Positions 14,201-26,338 of a stretch of 64,000 nt of DNA are shown in pieces; within the stretch, counting starts at the first letter, position 1; every line of letters starts with the position of its first letter. A model generated the notes under the pieces. It was given only the letters and a program-made list of their open reading frames with translations. It had not been told where the DNA came from and searched no databases. The translations under genes and the position numbers were made by a program. Source of the stretch: Sipunculus nudus (taxonomy: Eukaryota > Annelida > Sipuncula > Golfingiida > Sipunculidae); assembly GCA_026874595.1 (NCBI GenBank), contig CM049315.1:71841416-71905415 (forward strand), in the 5' to 3' direction.

Positions 14201-16480
14201 TGTGAATACCAGTAAAAAGTCCTTTCCGTTGATACCAAACTTGATGGGTTGTTTAGCGTATTTAAAGATGTATAATACTTTAAAATTCACGCTAAATTAA
14301 AAAATTTGAATAAAGGTCGTACTTGACTGCTCTAAAACGCTCACTTGTGCCACTCTAAAATTCATACCATGTGACTACCTGTTAAAAGTACTTTCCGTTG
14401 ATACCAAACTTAATGGGTTGTTTAGCGTAATTAAAATTTTATATCACTTTAAAATTCACGCTAAATTAAAATAAAATTGAATAAAAGTCGTATTTGACTT
14501 CTCTAAAACGCTCACTTGTGCCACTCTAAAATTCATACCATGCGACTACCTGTGAAAAGTTCTTTCCGTTGATACCAAACTTGATGGGTTGTTTAGCGTA
14601 TTTAAAGATGAATAATACTTTAAAATTCACGCTAAATTAAAAAAATTGAATAAAAGTCGTACTTGACTGCTCTAAAACGGTCACTTGTGCCACTCTAAAA
14701 TTCATACCATGTGACTACCAGTAAAAAGTTCTTTCCATTTATACCAAACTTGATAAGTTGTTTAGCGTATTTAAAGATTAATAACACTTTAAAATTCACG
14801 CTAAATTAAAAAAAAAATGAATAATAGTAGTATCTGACTGCTCTAAAACGCTCACTTGTGCCACTCTAAAATTCATACCATGTGAATACCACTAAAAAGT
14901 CCTTTCCGTTGATACCAAACGTGATGGGTTGTTTAACGTAATTAAAATTTGATAACACTTTAAAATTCACGCTAAATTAAAAAAAATGAATAATAGTAGT
15001 ATCTGACTGCTCTAAAACGCTCACTTGTGCCACTCTAAAATTCATACCATGTGAATACCACTAAAAAGTCCTTTCCGTTGATACCAAACGTGATGGGTTT
15101 TTTAACGTAATTAAAATTTGATAACACTTTAAAATTCACGCTAAATTAAAAAAAATGAATAATAGTCGTACCTGACTGCTCTAAAACGGTCTCTTGTGCC
15201 ACTCTTAAATTCATACCATGTGACTACCAGTAAAAAGTTCTTTCCGTTTATACCAAACGTGATGGGTTGTTTAGCGTATTTAAAGATTAATAACACTTTA
15301 AAATTCACGGTAAATTTAAAAAAAAAATGAATAATAGTCGTATCTGACTGCTCTGAAACGCACTCTTGTGCCACTCTAAAATTCATACCATGTGAATACC
15401 AGTGAAAAGTCCTTTCCGTTGATACCAAACTTGATGGGTTGTTTAGCGTATTTAAAGATGTATAATACTTTAAAATTCACGCTAAATAAAAAAATTTGAA
15501 TAAAAGTCGTACTTGACTGCTCTAAAACGCTCACTTGTGCCACTCTAAAATTCATACCATAAGACTACCAGTGAAAAGTTCTTTCCGTTGATACCAAACT
15601 TGATGGGTTTTTTAGCGTAATTAAAATTTTATATCACTTTAAAATTCACGCTAAATTAAAATAAAAATGAATAATAGTCGTATTTGACTGCTCTAAAACA
15701 CTCACTTGTGCCACTCTAAAATTCATACCATGTGAATACCAGTAAAAAGTCCTTTCCGTTGATACCAAACTTGATGGGTTGTTTAGCGTATTTAAAGATG
15801 TATAATACTTTAAAATTCACGCTAAATTAAAAAAAAAATTAATAACAGTCGTACTTGACTGCTCTAAAACGCTCACTTGTGCCACTCTAAAATTCATACC
15901 ATGTGAATACCAGTAAAAAGTTCTTTCCGTTTATACCAAACTTGATGGGTTGTTTAGCGTATTTAAAAATTAATAACACTTTAAAATTCACGCTAAATTA
16001 AAAAAAAATGAATAATAGTCGTACTTGACTGCTCTAAAACGCATACTTGTGCCACTCTAAAATTCATACCATGTGAATACCAGTAAAAAGTCCTTTCCGT
16101 TGATACCAAACTTGATGGGTTGTTTAGCGTATTTAAAGATGTATAATACTTTAAAATTCACGCTAAATTAAAAAATTTGAATAAAGGTCGTACTTGACTG
16201 CTCTAAAACGCTCACTTGTGCCACTCTAAAATTCATACCATGTGACTACCAGTAAAAAGTACTTTCCGTTCATACCATATTTAATGGGTTGTTTAGCGTA
16301 ATTAAAATTTTATAACACTTTAAAATTCACGCTAAATTAAAATAAAATTGAATAAAAGTCGTATTTGACTTCTCTAAAACGCTCACTTGTGCCACTCTAA
16401 AATTCATATCATACCACCTGTGAAAAGTACTTTCCGTTGATACCAAACTTGATGGGTTGTTTAGCGTATTTAAAATTTTA
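8268..16480. repeat. ~165-bp satellite array with orientation switch near 9491
   Basis: Units share cgctcacttgtgccactcta, tactttccgttgatacc and cttgatgggttgtttagcg (or the reverse complement to the left of 9491). The switch has arms 9413-9462 and 9521-9570 around a spacer of about 58 nt. Subfamilies differ along the array: 'taatttttataccatg' to about 13.3 kb, 'taaaattcataccatg' after it. Confidence 0.93.
13280..16390. repeat. Large duplication within the satellite array (~1.87 kb shift)
   Basis: The diagnostic unit 'gtacctgactgctctaaaac' followed by 'ggtctcttgtgcc' and 'cacggtaaattt' occurs at about 13296 and again at about 15168, and following units correspond in order (for example the 'aacactcacttg' unit at about 13825 and 15697). 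About 11 units were copied as a block. Confidence 0.75.
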
Positions 16481-16768
16481 TAACATTTTTTATATCAAGC
16501 AGATTTAAAAAAAAAGAATAATAGTCGCATTATTAGTATTATTAATAGTGAAATTTGTCTATTAGAAAGCGTGTATTGGCACCGTTTGATATACATGATC
16601 TTGACGAAGCCTTGAGGGCAGCGATGATCAGCGAAATACACTGCAAAGCGGTGAACAGAAGGCTGGTTAGGGAAATATGTTTCCGGCTAAAAGCGGAGGA
16701 AGAGCAGGCATTCACGGAGCATTTTCACGAAAAATGGACGTCGGACGTCCGTCGAACTTCACAGTCGT
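16481..16768. repeat. Right inverted arm of foldback element
   Basis: Reverse complement of 7978-8267. Sequence similarity stops exactly at cacagtcgt (16768), after which the flanking sequences differ apart from the direct repeat. Confidence 0.88.
16555..16767 (+). other. Conserved open frame in the inverted arm (also 7979-8191, minus strand)
   Basis: Encodes about 70 residues containing VLAPFDIHDLDEALRAAM and ICFRLKAEEEQAFTEHF, identical in both arms. No ATG opens it; a TGA lies at 16549. It is preceded by tttgtctattag, which resembles a splice acceptor, so it could be the last exon of a lost or captured gene. The family was not recognised. The frame runs past the element end into different flanks. 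Confidence 0.35.
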
Positions 16769-16854
16769 ACCCCAACCCCACCCCTCTTTTTGCCAAAGCG
16801 TGCCATGGGGCTCAAGCATCCTGACTCTCTGCCTGTCCTCCCCTCTCTCACCGG

Positions 16855-16938
16855 TTCTCTCTCTCTCTCTCCTATCCTCCTAATCTGGCTCTGTTGTCCC
16901 ATTTTGCCTGTCCCTATATATAACTCTCTCGATCACTC

Positions 16939-16980
<42 letters not shown>

Positions 16981-16983
16981 GAT
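16855..16983. repeat. (CT)n-rich microsatellite
   Basis: Long tctctc runs at 16857-16871 and 16943-16980, just outside the foldback element. Confidence 0.92.
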
Positions 16984-16989
16984 AAAGCA

Positions 16990-19105
16990 GCAAACATAAT
17001 AATATCTAAAAAAAAAAAGAATTAAAAAAGTGTAAAAATTCATAAAAAAAGAATAAAAGGATAATAAAGCTGCATATAATCTTGCAAGATCTGACACAGA
17101 GGAAATTCTATATTTTCCAGTATGTTCATGCACTGTGATATGTGACATTACCTTTTTTGCTAAAGCACTCATTTTAAATAAAAAAAAAAGAACCGGTAAG
17201 CCACTTTTTGGTTTACTAATATGACAATCTCTCAAAAGCCTCTTTTGGGTTTCCCTCTGTCATATTTCTGCCTAACTTAAAACTTAATTTTGAGTCTAAA
17301 AAAATTAAGAATTTCATTTTTCTTGACCAGATAGAAACATGATAGAGGAAAAACAAAAAAAAAATGGCTCTTTAGATAATGTCACATAGTTAAATATTAG
17401 TCTAATAAACAGTGGCTTGCTATTACATGGTGTCTAAAATTGGGTACCTTTAAATTTTTAAATTGTTCAAATTGTTAAAAAAATCATTAACATGAATGAA
17501 AAGTTTTAAAATATATATATATATATATGTATACAGCCATACCATTAGAAAGAACATTGTATCAGGTTTAAAATAATGTACACTTTATGGGGTCTTTTAT
17601 AAATTAAAAAAAAATTTTGATTGATTTAAGATAAGAGGGTATTGCCAGTTATGCTACCTTAAGACACCCACATAAGAAGCAAATAGAATGGCACTTATAT
17701 TGAGCTCATTCCTCCACCAAGGGAAACCATTATCATACTATATATCAAAGCTCTGGCAACAATTCTTTCAGAGACCTTGATTCATCATTTGTGAGTGTAC
17801 ATGGTCTTAGGGCCTGACCTTCCCATTAATCCTGCTGAACGCTCACCCAACCATGAAAAATTTTAAAGTGGCCTATTCAGATAATATATCCATTGAACCA
17901 TTTACATATGAATAAACCAAGACATTACTAGTTCCATAGTGATCCTGCTGACTGTTTTGTTTATGTACAAATGTATACATGTGGGGGCCCACCATGCTAA
18001 TGGTAATACAAACACTTCCAGCAAGAATATATAGTGGCAAATCTGATGAACCAAAGGTTTGAAAATGACAAAAGATGGTGTTGCTTCAAATGCTCTCACC
18101 AACCACAGCTAGTGTGCAGTTAATGACCTCAGGTTACATGTTTATCTTTCTGTTTGTCAACATGGGCCTGTTTACTGTTTACTAACAGCTACATAAAAAA
18201 GCCCATGCATAAATTTCAGTGGTGTTATGAGAACTTTTTATGACAGCAATTAATTACAGGTCATGAATTTGTACCAGTGGTGTCAATTTATTATCAAGGG
18301 TGGGGTGGGGGGATGATTCACAGTATTATGTTTGTAGGAAATGGTAATTCTAAACCAGGTCTAGATATATAATATTTCATAGTAAACACAGAAATAGAAC
18401 CAGTATATAATTTCAAACTGTCTTAAATTTAAAATATATGAATATTATTCTCTGAATATCAGACAGGATTATTACATTGACTTATACTCCCCCTTGCTAA
18501 AAATGTCAGACAATATATATCCCCATCCTCCCCTTGTATTGACGCCCCTGATATTTATTCAGAGTAAGCCAGAAATCACATAAACAATACAAACAAGACA
18601 GAGGAATAGCTGGCTTTAATATGCCCTTGTCATTGTTGGGCATAGAACATCAGATTATGTTTTGTCATATTAATATTTTTGCACAGGTCTTAGTGAGGTC
18701 TTATAATTATTTAAAAACTCTTGACATTTGGTGTCCTTGATAAGTGATGCCTTCATTTATCCACTTGACTGATGTATGTCTGATTACAATACTCATTTTT
18801 TTATAAGCTGATAAAATTATCAAATTGCAGTGCGATACTTAAAGCAAAAAAAAATATTTGCTCTCTCTCTAAAAAAAAATTGCTCTCTCACTTCATATTT
18901 GTGGACCCACAATACTATAAGTAAAATTTGCTTTTGTGTTAGTTACCTTTTATTGAGTGTAGAATGTCAAGAACCTGTCACAGTCGACACCATGACAGGG
19001 GCTAAGCTTCAGTGTAATGCACTGGATGACCTCAATTGACATGATGGTTTTTATGATTGATTGTGCAAACATCTATACCTCTAGCCTCACAATCAAGCAT
19101 TTTGA
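16990..19105. other. No recognisable gene
   Basis: AT-rich intergenic DNA with an (AT)n run near 17511-17528. A stretch at 18120-18190 (ggttacatgtttatctttctgtttg...) resembles one at 29410-29465 and is probably a dispersed repeat. Confidence 0.55.
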
Positions 19106-19116
19106 AAGACATGCAG

Positions 19117-19341
19117 AAGCGGATCCAAGGGGGGGGGGGGGGGTCCAGGGGGTCTGGGCCCCCTTCCCTTTTTTTACCAGAAGCAACCTATTTTACAGGT
19201 GTCAGACAAATTTTGCGGCCTGTCTGGATTTCCCCCCCCCCCCCCACTTTTCTAGACCTGGGGACCTTTTTTTTTTTGATTTTTCATTTAATAAGTCCTC
19301 TTGGGTGGCCCCCCCTTTTCTGATTCCTGGATCTGCCCCTA
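19117..19341 (+). mobile_element. MITE A, copy 1 (cggatcca termini)
   Basis: Runs from gcagaagcggatccaagg to cctggatctgcccct with long G, C and T homopolymers inside. Related copies lie at 45612-45804 and, inverted, at 52800-53025. The ends are imperfect inverted repeats resembling hAT-type caggggcggatcc termini. Confidence 0.75.
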
Positions 19342-19439
19342 AAATATTTTGTTTAGTCTTATCATAGCCATATGCATTCTTTGATAAAATATGATTAGTC
19401 AGGCCTATCCTGATAAAGCATGATATAACTCTGATTTTT

Positions 19440-19600
19440 AGCTCAGCTGACTGTAAGTCAACCGAGGTATAGGAATCGCGCTTTGTCCGTCGTCCGTGAG
19501 GCGGTCCGTTAGCAGGGCACAAATCGTAACTGCTGGCCTAGAAATTTCTTAGTGAATATCCAGGGAGGTCAATAAAAAATCTCCTTGGAAACCTGAAATT
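19440..19600 (+). repeat. agctcagctgac dispersed repeat fragment
   Basis: Opens with agctcagctgactgtaagtc and contains 'gcgctttgtccgtcgtccgt' and 'gcagggcacaaatcgtaac', a sequence type widespread in bivalve genomes (from memory, not searched). Confidence 0.65.
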
Positions 19601-19919
19601 AGGTCACTGCGACCTATATCCTTTGACCTATGGGGCTTGAAAGTACCCCCCCAGAATAATCAAAAATATAATTCAAAACCTCCAATATCTTGATAATTAA
19701 TGCATAGATTGTCATGAAGATTGCCTTGAATATTGACCATGACTAGTTTTGTCAGTTCCCGAAAAATGTGGCACCACCTGTATTTTTTGTTATTTTAATG
19801 AATATTTAAAAAATCTTTTTTACTGTAAAATGACAACAATCATGTCAGTTTCTCAGCTGTAATTACATCTAGTGTCCCAAAACCTGGTGTGTTTATTGAT
19901 CACAAGTGGATGCCATAAA

Positions 19920-21475
19920 GTTATCACTGTCTGTCTGTCTGTTTGTCTTTCTGTCTGTCCATCCGTCCATCTACACAAATTTGTTTCCAGATGATAACTC
20001 CAGGTTGTATTGACACATGGATTTCAAACTTGACTTACATATGGCCCACCACTAAAGCAATAACATATATGATTTTGGGGTCATGAGGTCAGAGGTCAAC
20101 GTCACATGACTCACTTTTTTAAAAAGATTATGGCTGCATTTTAAGCCAAGCTTTTCATCCAAAACTTTCCATTTTGCACATTTAGCTGACTTGCCAGTAT
20201 AGGGAGAGCATAGATGAATTTGGGGTCACATGGTCAAAGGTAAAGGTCAGAGGGGCCATCTGTCCACATATTTGTTTCTGGATGATAACTCCAGTTTGGA
20301 TTGATATATTGGTTTCAATTTTGACTTATATATGACCCACTGTTTACATATTAGTTTTCAGATGATACCTTATTGGTTTCAAACTTAACTTATATATGAC
20401 TCACCACTAAAGTAAGAACCATGTGGATTTTGGGGTCCAACGGTCAAAGGTCATGGTCACAGGACTCATTTCTTTAAAAAGAATGCATATGCATTTGAAG
20501 CCAAACTTTTTATCCCAAACCTTCCATCTTCAAAATATTGCTAACCTGCCAATAGGGGAAGATTCTGTTCAATTTTAGGGTCATGAGGTCAAAGGCCAAG
20601 GTCACAGTACCCACTTATTTAAAAAGATTGTGGATGCATTTTAAGCCAGACTTTTCATCCAAAACCTTCCATCTTGCACATATAGCTGAGCTGCCAGTAG
20701 GGGAAGAAACTGATCGATTTGGGGGTCACAAGGTCAAAGGTCATCGTCACAAGGGGCCATCTGTCCACATATTTGTTTCTGGATGATAACTCCAGTTTGG
20801 ATTGATATATTGGTTTCAATTTTGACTTATATATGACCCACCAATAATGTAAGAACCCTTTTGATTTTTGGGTCATAAGGCCAAAGGTCAAGGTTACAGG
20901 ACGCACTTCTTTAAAAAGATTATTCATGTAATTTTAGCCAAACTTTCTGTCCCAAACATTCTTTCTTCCAGATGTTGCTCACCTGCCAATAGTGGAAGTA
21001 ACTGATGGATTTTGGGGTCACAAGGTCAAGGTTATTGGGGTCATCAATCCACATATTAGTTTCCAGATGATAACACTATAGCTAGTTTAGTTTGAAATAT
21101 TGGTTTCAAACTTGACTTATATATGGCCCACCAATAAAGTAAGAATTGTTGATTCTGGGAACATGAGATCAAAGGTCATGGTCACAAGACCAACTACTTT
21201 AGAAAGATTGTGGATGCATTAAAAGCCAAACTTTTTTTATCTCAGTCCTTCAATTTTCAACATGTGGTGCACCTGCCCATAAGGGAAGTTTCCTTTTGAT
21301 TTTTGGGTCATAAGGTCAAAGGTTAAGGTCACAGGGCCTATCCATTCACAAATTAGTTTATCGATGATAACTCAAGTTTGGATAGACAGGTTGGCTTCAA
21401 ACTGATCACAGGACCAATATTTTGGAAAACCTCATAAACAAATGCCCTTATAGACAAATGCAGCATGGGTCCCTA
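19920..21475 (+). repeat. Degenerate tandem copies of the aggtcaaaggtcaaggtcac repeat
   Basis: About four to five copies of a 300-420 bp module: 'gatgataactccagtttgga', 'gacttatatatgacccacc', 'ttttggggtcatgaggtcaa', 'aaaaagattgtggatgcatt' and 'gccaaactttttatcccaaa'. A tgtctgtctgtc run at 19928-19962 precedes it. Confidence 0.8.
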
Positions 21476-21647
21476 GTTTGGTTATCTATTTATCTTGACA
21501 GAATATATTATTTTTTATGCAGGGATCACATTTTGACCCTTTATGAACCAATATATTTATATCATTCCCATTGTTACATACCTTATAATGGATAGAAGCT
21601 GATTTTATACACCTCCAGGATTCAGGTTATTTTGAATTACATAAATA

Positions 21648-21990
21648 AACTTGAAATCTGCATTCAAAGGAATGCAAGCCTTCGCCACATGTGAGTCCCT
21701 ATTGTGGGATGCTCCCCAACCCATGTTTGCATTCACATATTCAGCCCATATTCCCAGGTTCATTAGTGCATAATTGACTTAACATTTGTTAACATTCCTT
21801 GACGACATTCCTGTTTCTGGATCTTGTGCCAGATCAACACCAAAATCTGATCAATTCTAAAATGGCCCATTCCAGAAATACCCTGAAATTTTCAAGAGAT
21901 TCAGTTCATGAGTTATGAGTTATGTTGTGAACAAACACGCAAACACATGAACTGGGATGAATGTATAATCTTCTGGCAGAGGCATTAAAA
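21648..21990 (+). repeat. Dispersed repeat E, copy 1
   Basis: Shares 'gaaatctgcattc', 'cccatattcccaggttcatt', 'gacattcctg' and 'gtgccagatc' with 49862-50190 (intron 18). Confidence 0.75.
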
Positions 21991-22344
21991 CTTGATGCTT
22001 AACCGCCCTCATGGACATCAGCTTCAACTCTCAAGTTCAATCAGTGCATCCCTCCATGATATTTTTTAAAACCATGTATATACAGACAAATGGACATACA
22101 GACAAACAGGGGGAAAACATAATCTCATTTTGTCTTTGTTGGTAGAGATAAAAGTAATCTGTTCAGGATTGCTCATTTTTTACGCTTCAGAGAAAACAAA
22201 CAGTAAAATTTGATCAACATTTGTCAATAAAAATGATTTTCCCAGGCACCAACAACAGCTGCACAAATAAAGTGATATTTCACTTAAGTTCAGACAGACA
22301 GTTGATACAGGGGGAAATATTGGCCCTAATTAATCTTGTTATCT

Positions 22345-23045
22345 GTTCAAGGTTGGCCAAAGCCAGCTTTTACTCATATTGTCTGGGCCAGTGGCTGTAG
22401 CTGGCTTTAGCTGGCGAATACTGGCTGTCACTGGTCAATACCAGTTAATGTAATGATTATCTGATAAATCATTCACACAATATTCTTTATAACTCAGGCT
22501 TTTAAGTAGTTGCAGTGATATACTGGTCATCTGACAAACCATTCTTAGACTGTGGCTGTTATATGAGTTTACAGACACAAAGCCTAACTCTGGACTAGTG
22601 AAGTTAACCATGTGTTTACTAGATGGACAGGTGGAAGTGAGACAGTTATGTGACCAAACTTAATTAGTCTTCATTTGATTTTGAGCACAAAACTGGATCC
22701 ACTGTATGGCTCCCTGATAATCACTTTTTGTTATACAAAACTGACTTGCATCATTAAAGGATGTTTAGTTGTTAACCCAGAGGCTGTGGGGATGGAGATA
22801 AATTGAGTGAGCAAGATCAGAGTCAGTTTTGAGTCTATTTCAGTCTTGCCTAGACTTAAACTCCATTTAGTAACATTTAGTGATAAGCCACCAAGTTGGT
22901 GGTTTAGGGCATATTTTAAAATTCAATATAGGAATATTTAGCCAGTAATAGCCAGTATTTGCCACTTTTGAAGTATTGACCAAGCCGGCTAAAGCCGGCT
23001 TTAGCCAGCGGTTAAAGCTGGGGGTGGCTCTTACTGGCGAACACA
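22345..23045. repeat. Inverted-repeat-bounded segment (gccggc/ggctttagc)
   Basis: Both ends are rich in 'ggctttagctggc'/'gccagtaatagccag' pieces: 22350-22445 and 22930-23045. It could be a MITE with long, decayed ends; the exact termini are not clear. Confidence 0.4.
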
Positions 23046-23049
23046 GTAT

Positions 23050-26000
23050 CTGTTCTTATAAATTACGGTATAGTAGTATAGGTCTAGTGACACAGATTCC
23101 AAGGTGTAGAAGGCCAGAAGCTGAAGGTTGAAGTCTGATAAGAAAAGCAAACCTTGGACTATAGTCACACCACATGTAGGAACCAGTGGGAGATATAAAC
23201 ATACCCTGACATTAAGTCAATTGCACCAAAGCTAATGTCAGCGTTGCACGGACCTTCTATGGTTTGATTTGGGTGAGTGGAATTTTGTGGGGTTTGAATT
23301 ATAATTTTTTAGCATGAGGCTTATCAATGAAATTTTTTTCTGATTTATATGGTTTCAAATGAGGGTGTACTTCAGTACTGTAATTTACATGCCCTTTAAT
23401 CTGTACTTAATGTAAGATATATCGCTAACCTAGCCATACCTACTGACCTGTCTATCTGTTATATGTTCTTTTGTTCACTTGGTCGATCCGTCCCCCCCCC
23501 CTGTCTCTGTCTCCATCTCACTATCCACTGAAAGATCAAGATAAGGGCTGGGTTGTTGATTTTTAATTGTTGCACAATGATAATCTTTAAAGCTGTTCAT
23601 TATTTTGTGCCCATCTTTCTTATATTTCCAACAGAATTATCCTATCAGAATAATATGACTTCTTTGGGTTTGAGTGGTTTATCTTGTATAACCATAATAT
23701 TTTTGAAGAATCAATTATTTTTTTTTAATACACTGGTTATTATAGTATATGACAAATAGTGAAATAATATGTCTATATAATTTGAGAGAAACTGTATCCA
23801 AATTATACAAATAACTGAGTGTGAATGGCTTATCTTGTGTAAGCATTGTGTTTTTGAAAAATTAGATAGTTTTTTTAACTGGTTATTATAATGTATGATA
23901 AATATTTAATAATTAATGTCTACGGGTCTGTTAAGAGATACAGTATACAAATTATACAAATCTTAAAATAAGAATAGTTTACAGTGCTTCCCATGTTATA
24001 CATAGCTTTATATCGTTATAGACTTAATAAAGATCAAATTGAATAAAATAACAAAGAAATGAACAGTCCTACCCTCTCATAGCAAAATAATGATTCCCTT
24101 AGTACTTATTGACCGGTTTATGATTAGAGCTTTGTTCAAGCTATCTATACATTGTATTACTATTAGCTGATAAGCTGCGGGTGGTCCTTTGTCAGCTTAG
24201 GTCAGGTTTTGTTAGTTTTGGTATGTGGATACATTGATGATCCAGATTATTAGGGCTAAATGATAATATATCCCATAATATAATGTATATTGTGATTCTT
24301 AATTCAATCAGGATATGATTTTGTTACAACATGATTTTGTGGGTGTTTCACTTGTAACATAGGGTTACAGAGACACAAGACAAGCTTGGTAGACACTTGA
24401 TTTTATTCCAGTTCAATTGACATGTTGTTAATATTACAGCAGAAGGGTGGTCTCTGTGCAATCTGTGCCTCTCTGCCAGAAACGCACACCATGAAAGACT
24501 TTTTGATACAGAGTTTGGAATGACATTCTTGATGCATATTCATTTACCCTCAGTCACATAACTGATAAAAGCTGCTATTGGATCTGATGGTAATGGTGAC
24601 CTGACATTTGACATAATTATGTATGTGGTTATTTTACGTTGGAATATATTAGCCTGGATAACATTCATTTATAGATTGACCTGCACTCTATTTTCCAGAC
24701 ACATATAAACATGATCTGATGATCTCATCATGCAGATCAATTTAGAGCGAACTTGTGAGAGTCCAGTAAGGATGTAAAAACATATCTGACTTTTAATTAG
24801 ATACTTTGTCTTCTGATGGCTGTTAATGTTCTTTGCTCTGTCTAAATATCAGGCCCTGTCAGTCTCTGATATTGATCTGAATATTTCTGTCATTCTGTGT
24901 ATTTATGTTTTGTCAAAAACTAATTTTTAAAGTTACCATTTCATAACAATATATGATGGTAGGTATACTGTGATTGCCTTTTTGTTTGCAAGGGTATTAT
25001 GTTTACAATGTTCGCTAAAGAGAAATTATTATTAAAAACCTTATGACTAAGAAACTCCATTGTTGAAGGCAAGTCAAAAAGTGAAGATTGATATTGTAAA
25101 TAATAATTGATCTTGTACGTTTCTGTTGATCTAATCAGATCTTAAAAATTGTCTGCCAACAATTTTACTCCTATGATATTAACTTTGGTCCCTGACCAAG
25201 TTTTTTTATTTTGTGCATATATTTCTTTGTAAAATTTATTAATAAAATGATGGATATATCCTGAATAGGTTATTGTTGTGTGAAATAATGAAAAAATGAA
25301 ACCATGCAAACCATTGAATAGGTGAAAACAGCAAAATGTTAACTTGTGAATAAAATGTATCACAGTTCATAAAGCCAAAGATCATCGTGATAGATATGAC
25401 TATATCCTTATTAAAGTTTTAAAAAAAACATTATTCATGAGATACATGTTCTGCCATATAATTTCATAAACCTGAAGACTTAATTTGAAGAACTGTTTTT
25501 AATTTAATTTATTTATTAATTCAAATGGTGAGCAGGGTATATGTTTTGATAATTAAAGCAAATTTATCTGTTGTACGATTCAATAAAAAAAACTTATTCA
25601 AGATACTGAAGCTCTAGCTACAGTCTTGTCTCTCAAGATGCTCAAAACCAATTTATATTATACAACTTATGAACCAAATGATAGGTATCCAATCTGGTCA
25701 CTTTAATAGTTTAATAGTCCAGAATATTTTGCTCTATTTATCTCAAATTACTTAATACTTACTGGTAGGCCTTGGTAATGGTAGCCTTATATTGGTAATT
25801 CTGTATGCAATATATTTTAATGATGAAAAGGTGTTATTAAAGGTTGTTATGAATTTTAATTGCTCGGAGCAGTTGTACATATTAGTATAAGCAGCAGAAC
25901 TTGCCTAAAAGATCACCTGTCTAATAAGACCACCCTTGGGTGAACTAAAAGCATAAACTTACATTGGTTATGACTGACCAGCCTAATGTGACCACCTATG

Positions 26001-26070
26001 AATAAAGTTTGGCCTGGCCCACAGTTGGTCTATTATACATTTAATATATGTATTATTGTTTTTCACATTT
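23050..26070. other. Upstream region of the reductase gene; no clear promoter found
   Basis: AT-rich, without credible coding frames. The first non-coding exon and promoter of the gene may lie here or further upstream. The stretch 25900-26040 resembles the 'gaccacc...' repeat family. Confidence 0.4.
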
Positions 26071-26094
26071 TTTTTAGGCTTAGTCCAGTTGAAA
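26071..26094 (+). promoter_or_regulatory. 3' splice acceptor and short 5' UTR before the start codon
   Basis: A T-rich tract ends in AG at 26077, 17 nt before the ATG. This suggests the transcript starts in an upstream non-coding exon that I could not locate. The ATG context is gaaaATGG, with A at -3 and G at +4, favourable for initiation. Confidence 0.55.
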
Positions 26095-26338
26095 ATGGAG
26101 TATGAACATCTTGGACTTCTTCAGGACATGTTCCAGAGACAGTGTCTCCGGACTCCGGATAAAACAGCTGTAGTGACAGCTGACGGCAGACACATGACAT
26201 TTAAACAGCTTGATGAAGCAACAGAAGTCCTAGCAACACAGCTCCGCCTCCAGGGGGCAGAACCAAACAAAATTGTAGGAATCTACATGGAGCGCTGCCT
26301 GGAATATGTGGTGTCATATATTGCCATTCTGAAGTCAG
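26095..26338 (+). CDS. Coding exon 1 (A domain N-terminus)
   Basis: Starts at ATG 26095 ([13 protein letters not shown]) and ends at the donor CAG|GTACGT, phase 1. It encodes the N-terminal subdomain, including TPDKTAVV and the A1/A2-like stretch ending AILKSG. A pyrimidine-rich tract and AG precede the ATG, so the exon probably begins at 26078 with 17 nt of 5' UTR. An upstream in-frame ATG at 26056 falls inside the presumed intron. Confidence 0.9.

Larger units (their letters stand above)
7978..16768. mobile_element. Foldback-type element with long inverted arms and internal satellite
   Basis: The ends are inverted copies: 7978-8267 is the reverse complement of 16481-16768 with very few differences. 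Inside, about 50 units of about 163-171 bp run in one orientation from 8268 to about 9490 and in the other from about 9491 to 16480. The element is flanked by the 9-bp direct repeat accccaacc (7969-7977 and 16769-16777). Known: foldback elements have long inverted ends made of tandem repeats, and Mutator-type transposons make 9-bp duplications. No transposase was found, so it is probably non-autonomous. The C-rich duplication could be coincidental. Confidence 0.75.

Noticed and set aside
10247-15428. Several minus-strand frames within the 165-bp satellite
   Set aside because: They repeat the same peptide phrases unit by unit and are broken by indels between units; satellite translation, not genes.
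8268-16480. CRISPR-like array (regular repeats)
   Set aside because: The units are contiguous satellite monomers with no unique spacers, in a eukaryotic genome.
19017-19522. Overlapping frames of 88-116 codons on both strands near 19.1-19.5 kb
   Set aside because: They arise from homopolymer-rich MITE A and a dispersed repeat; the same sequence occurs in introns at 45.6 and 52.9 kb.
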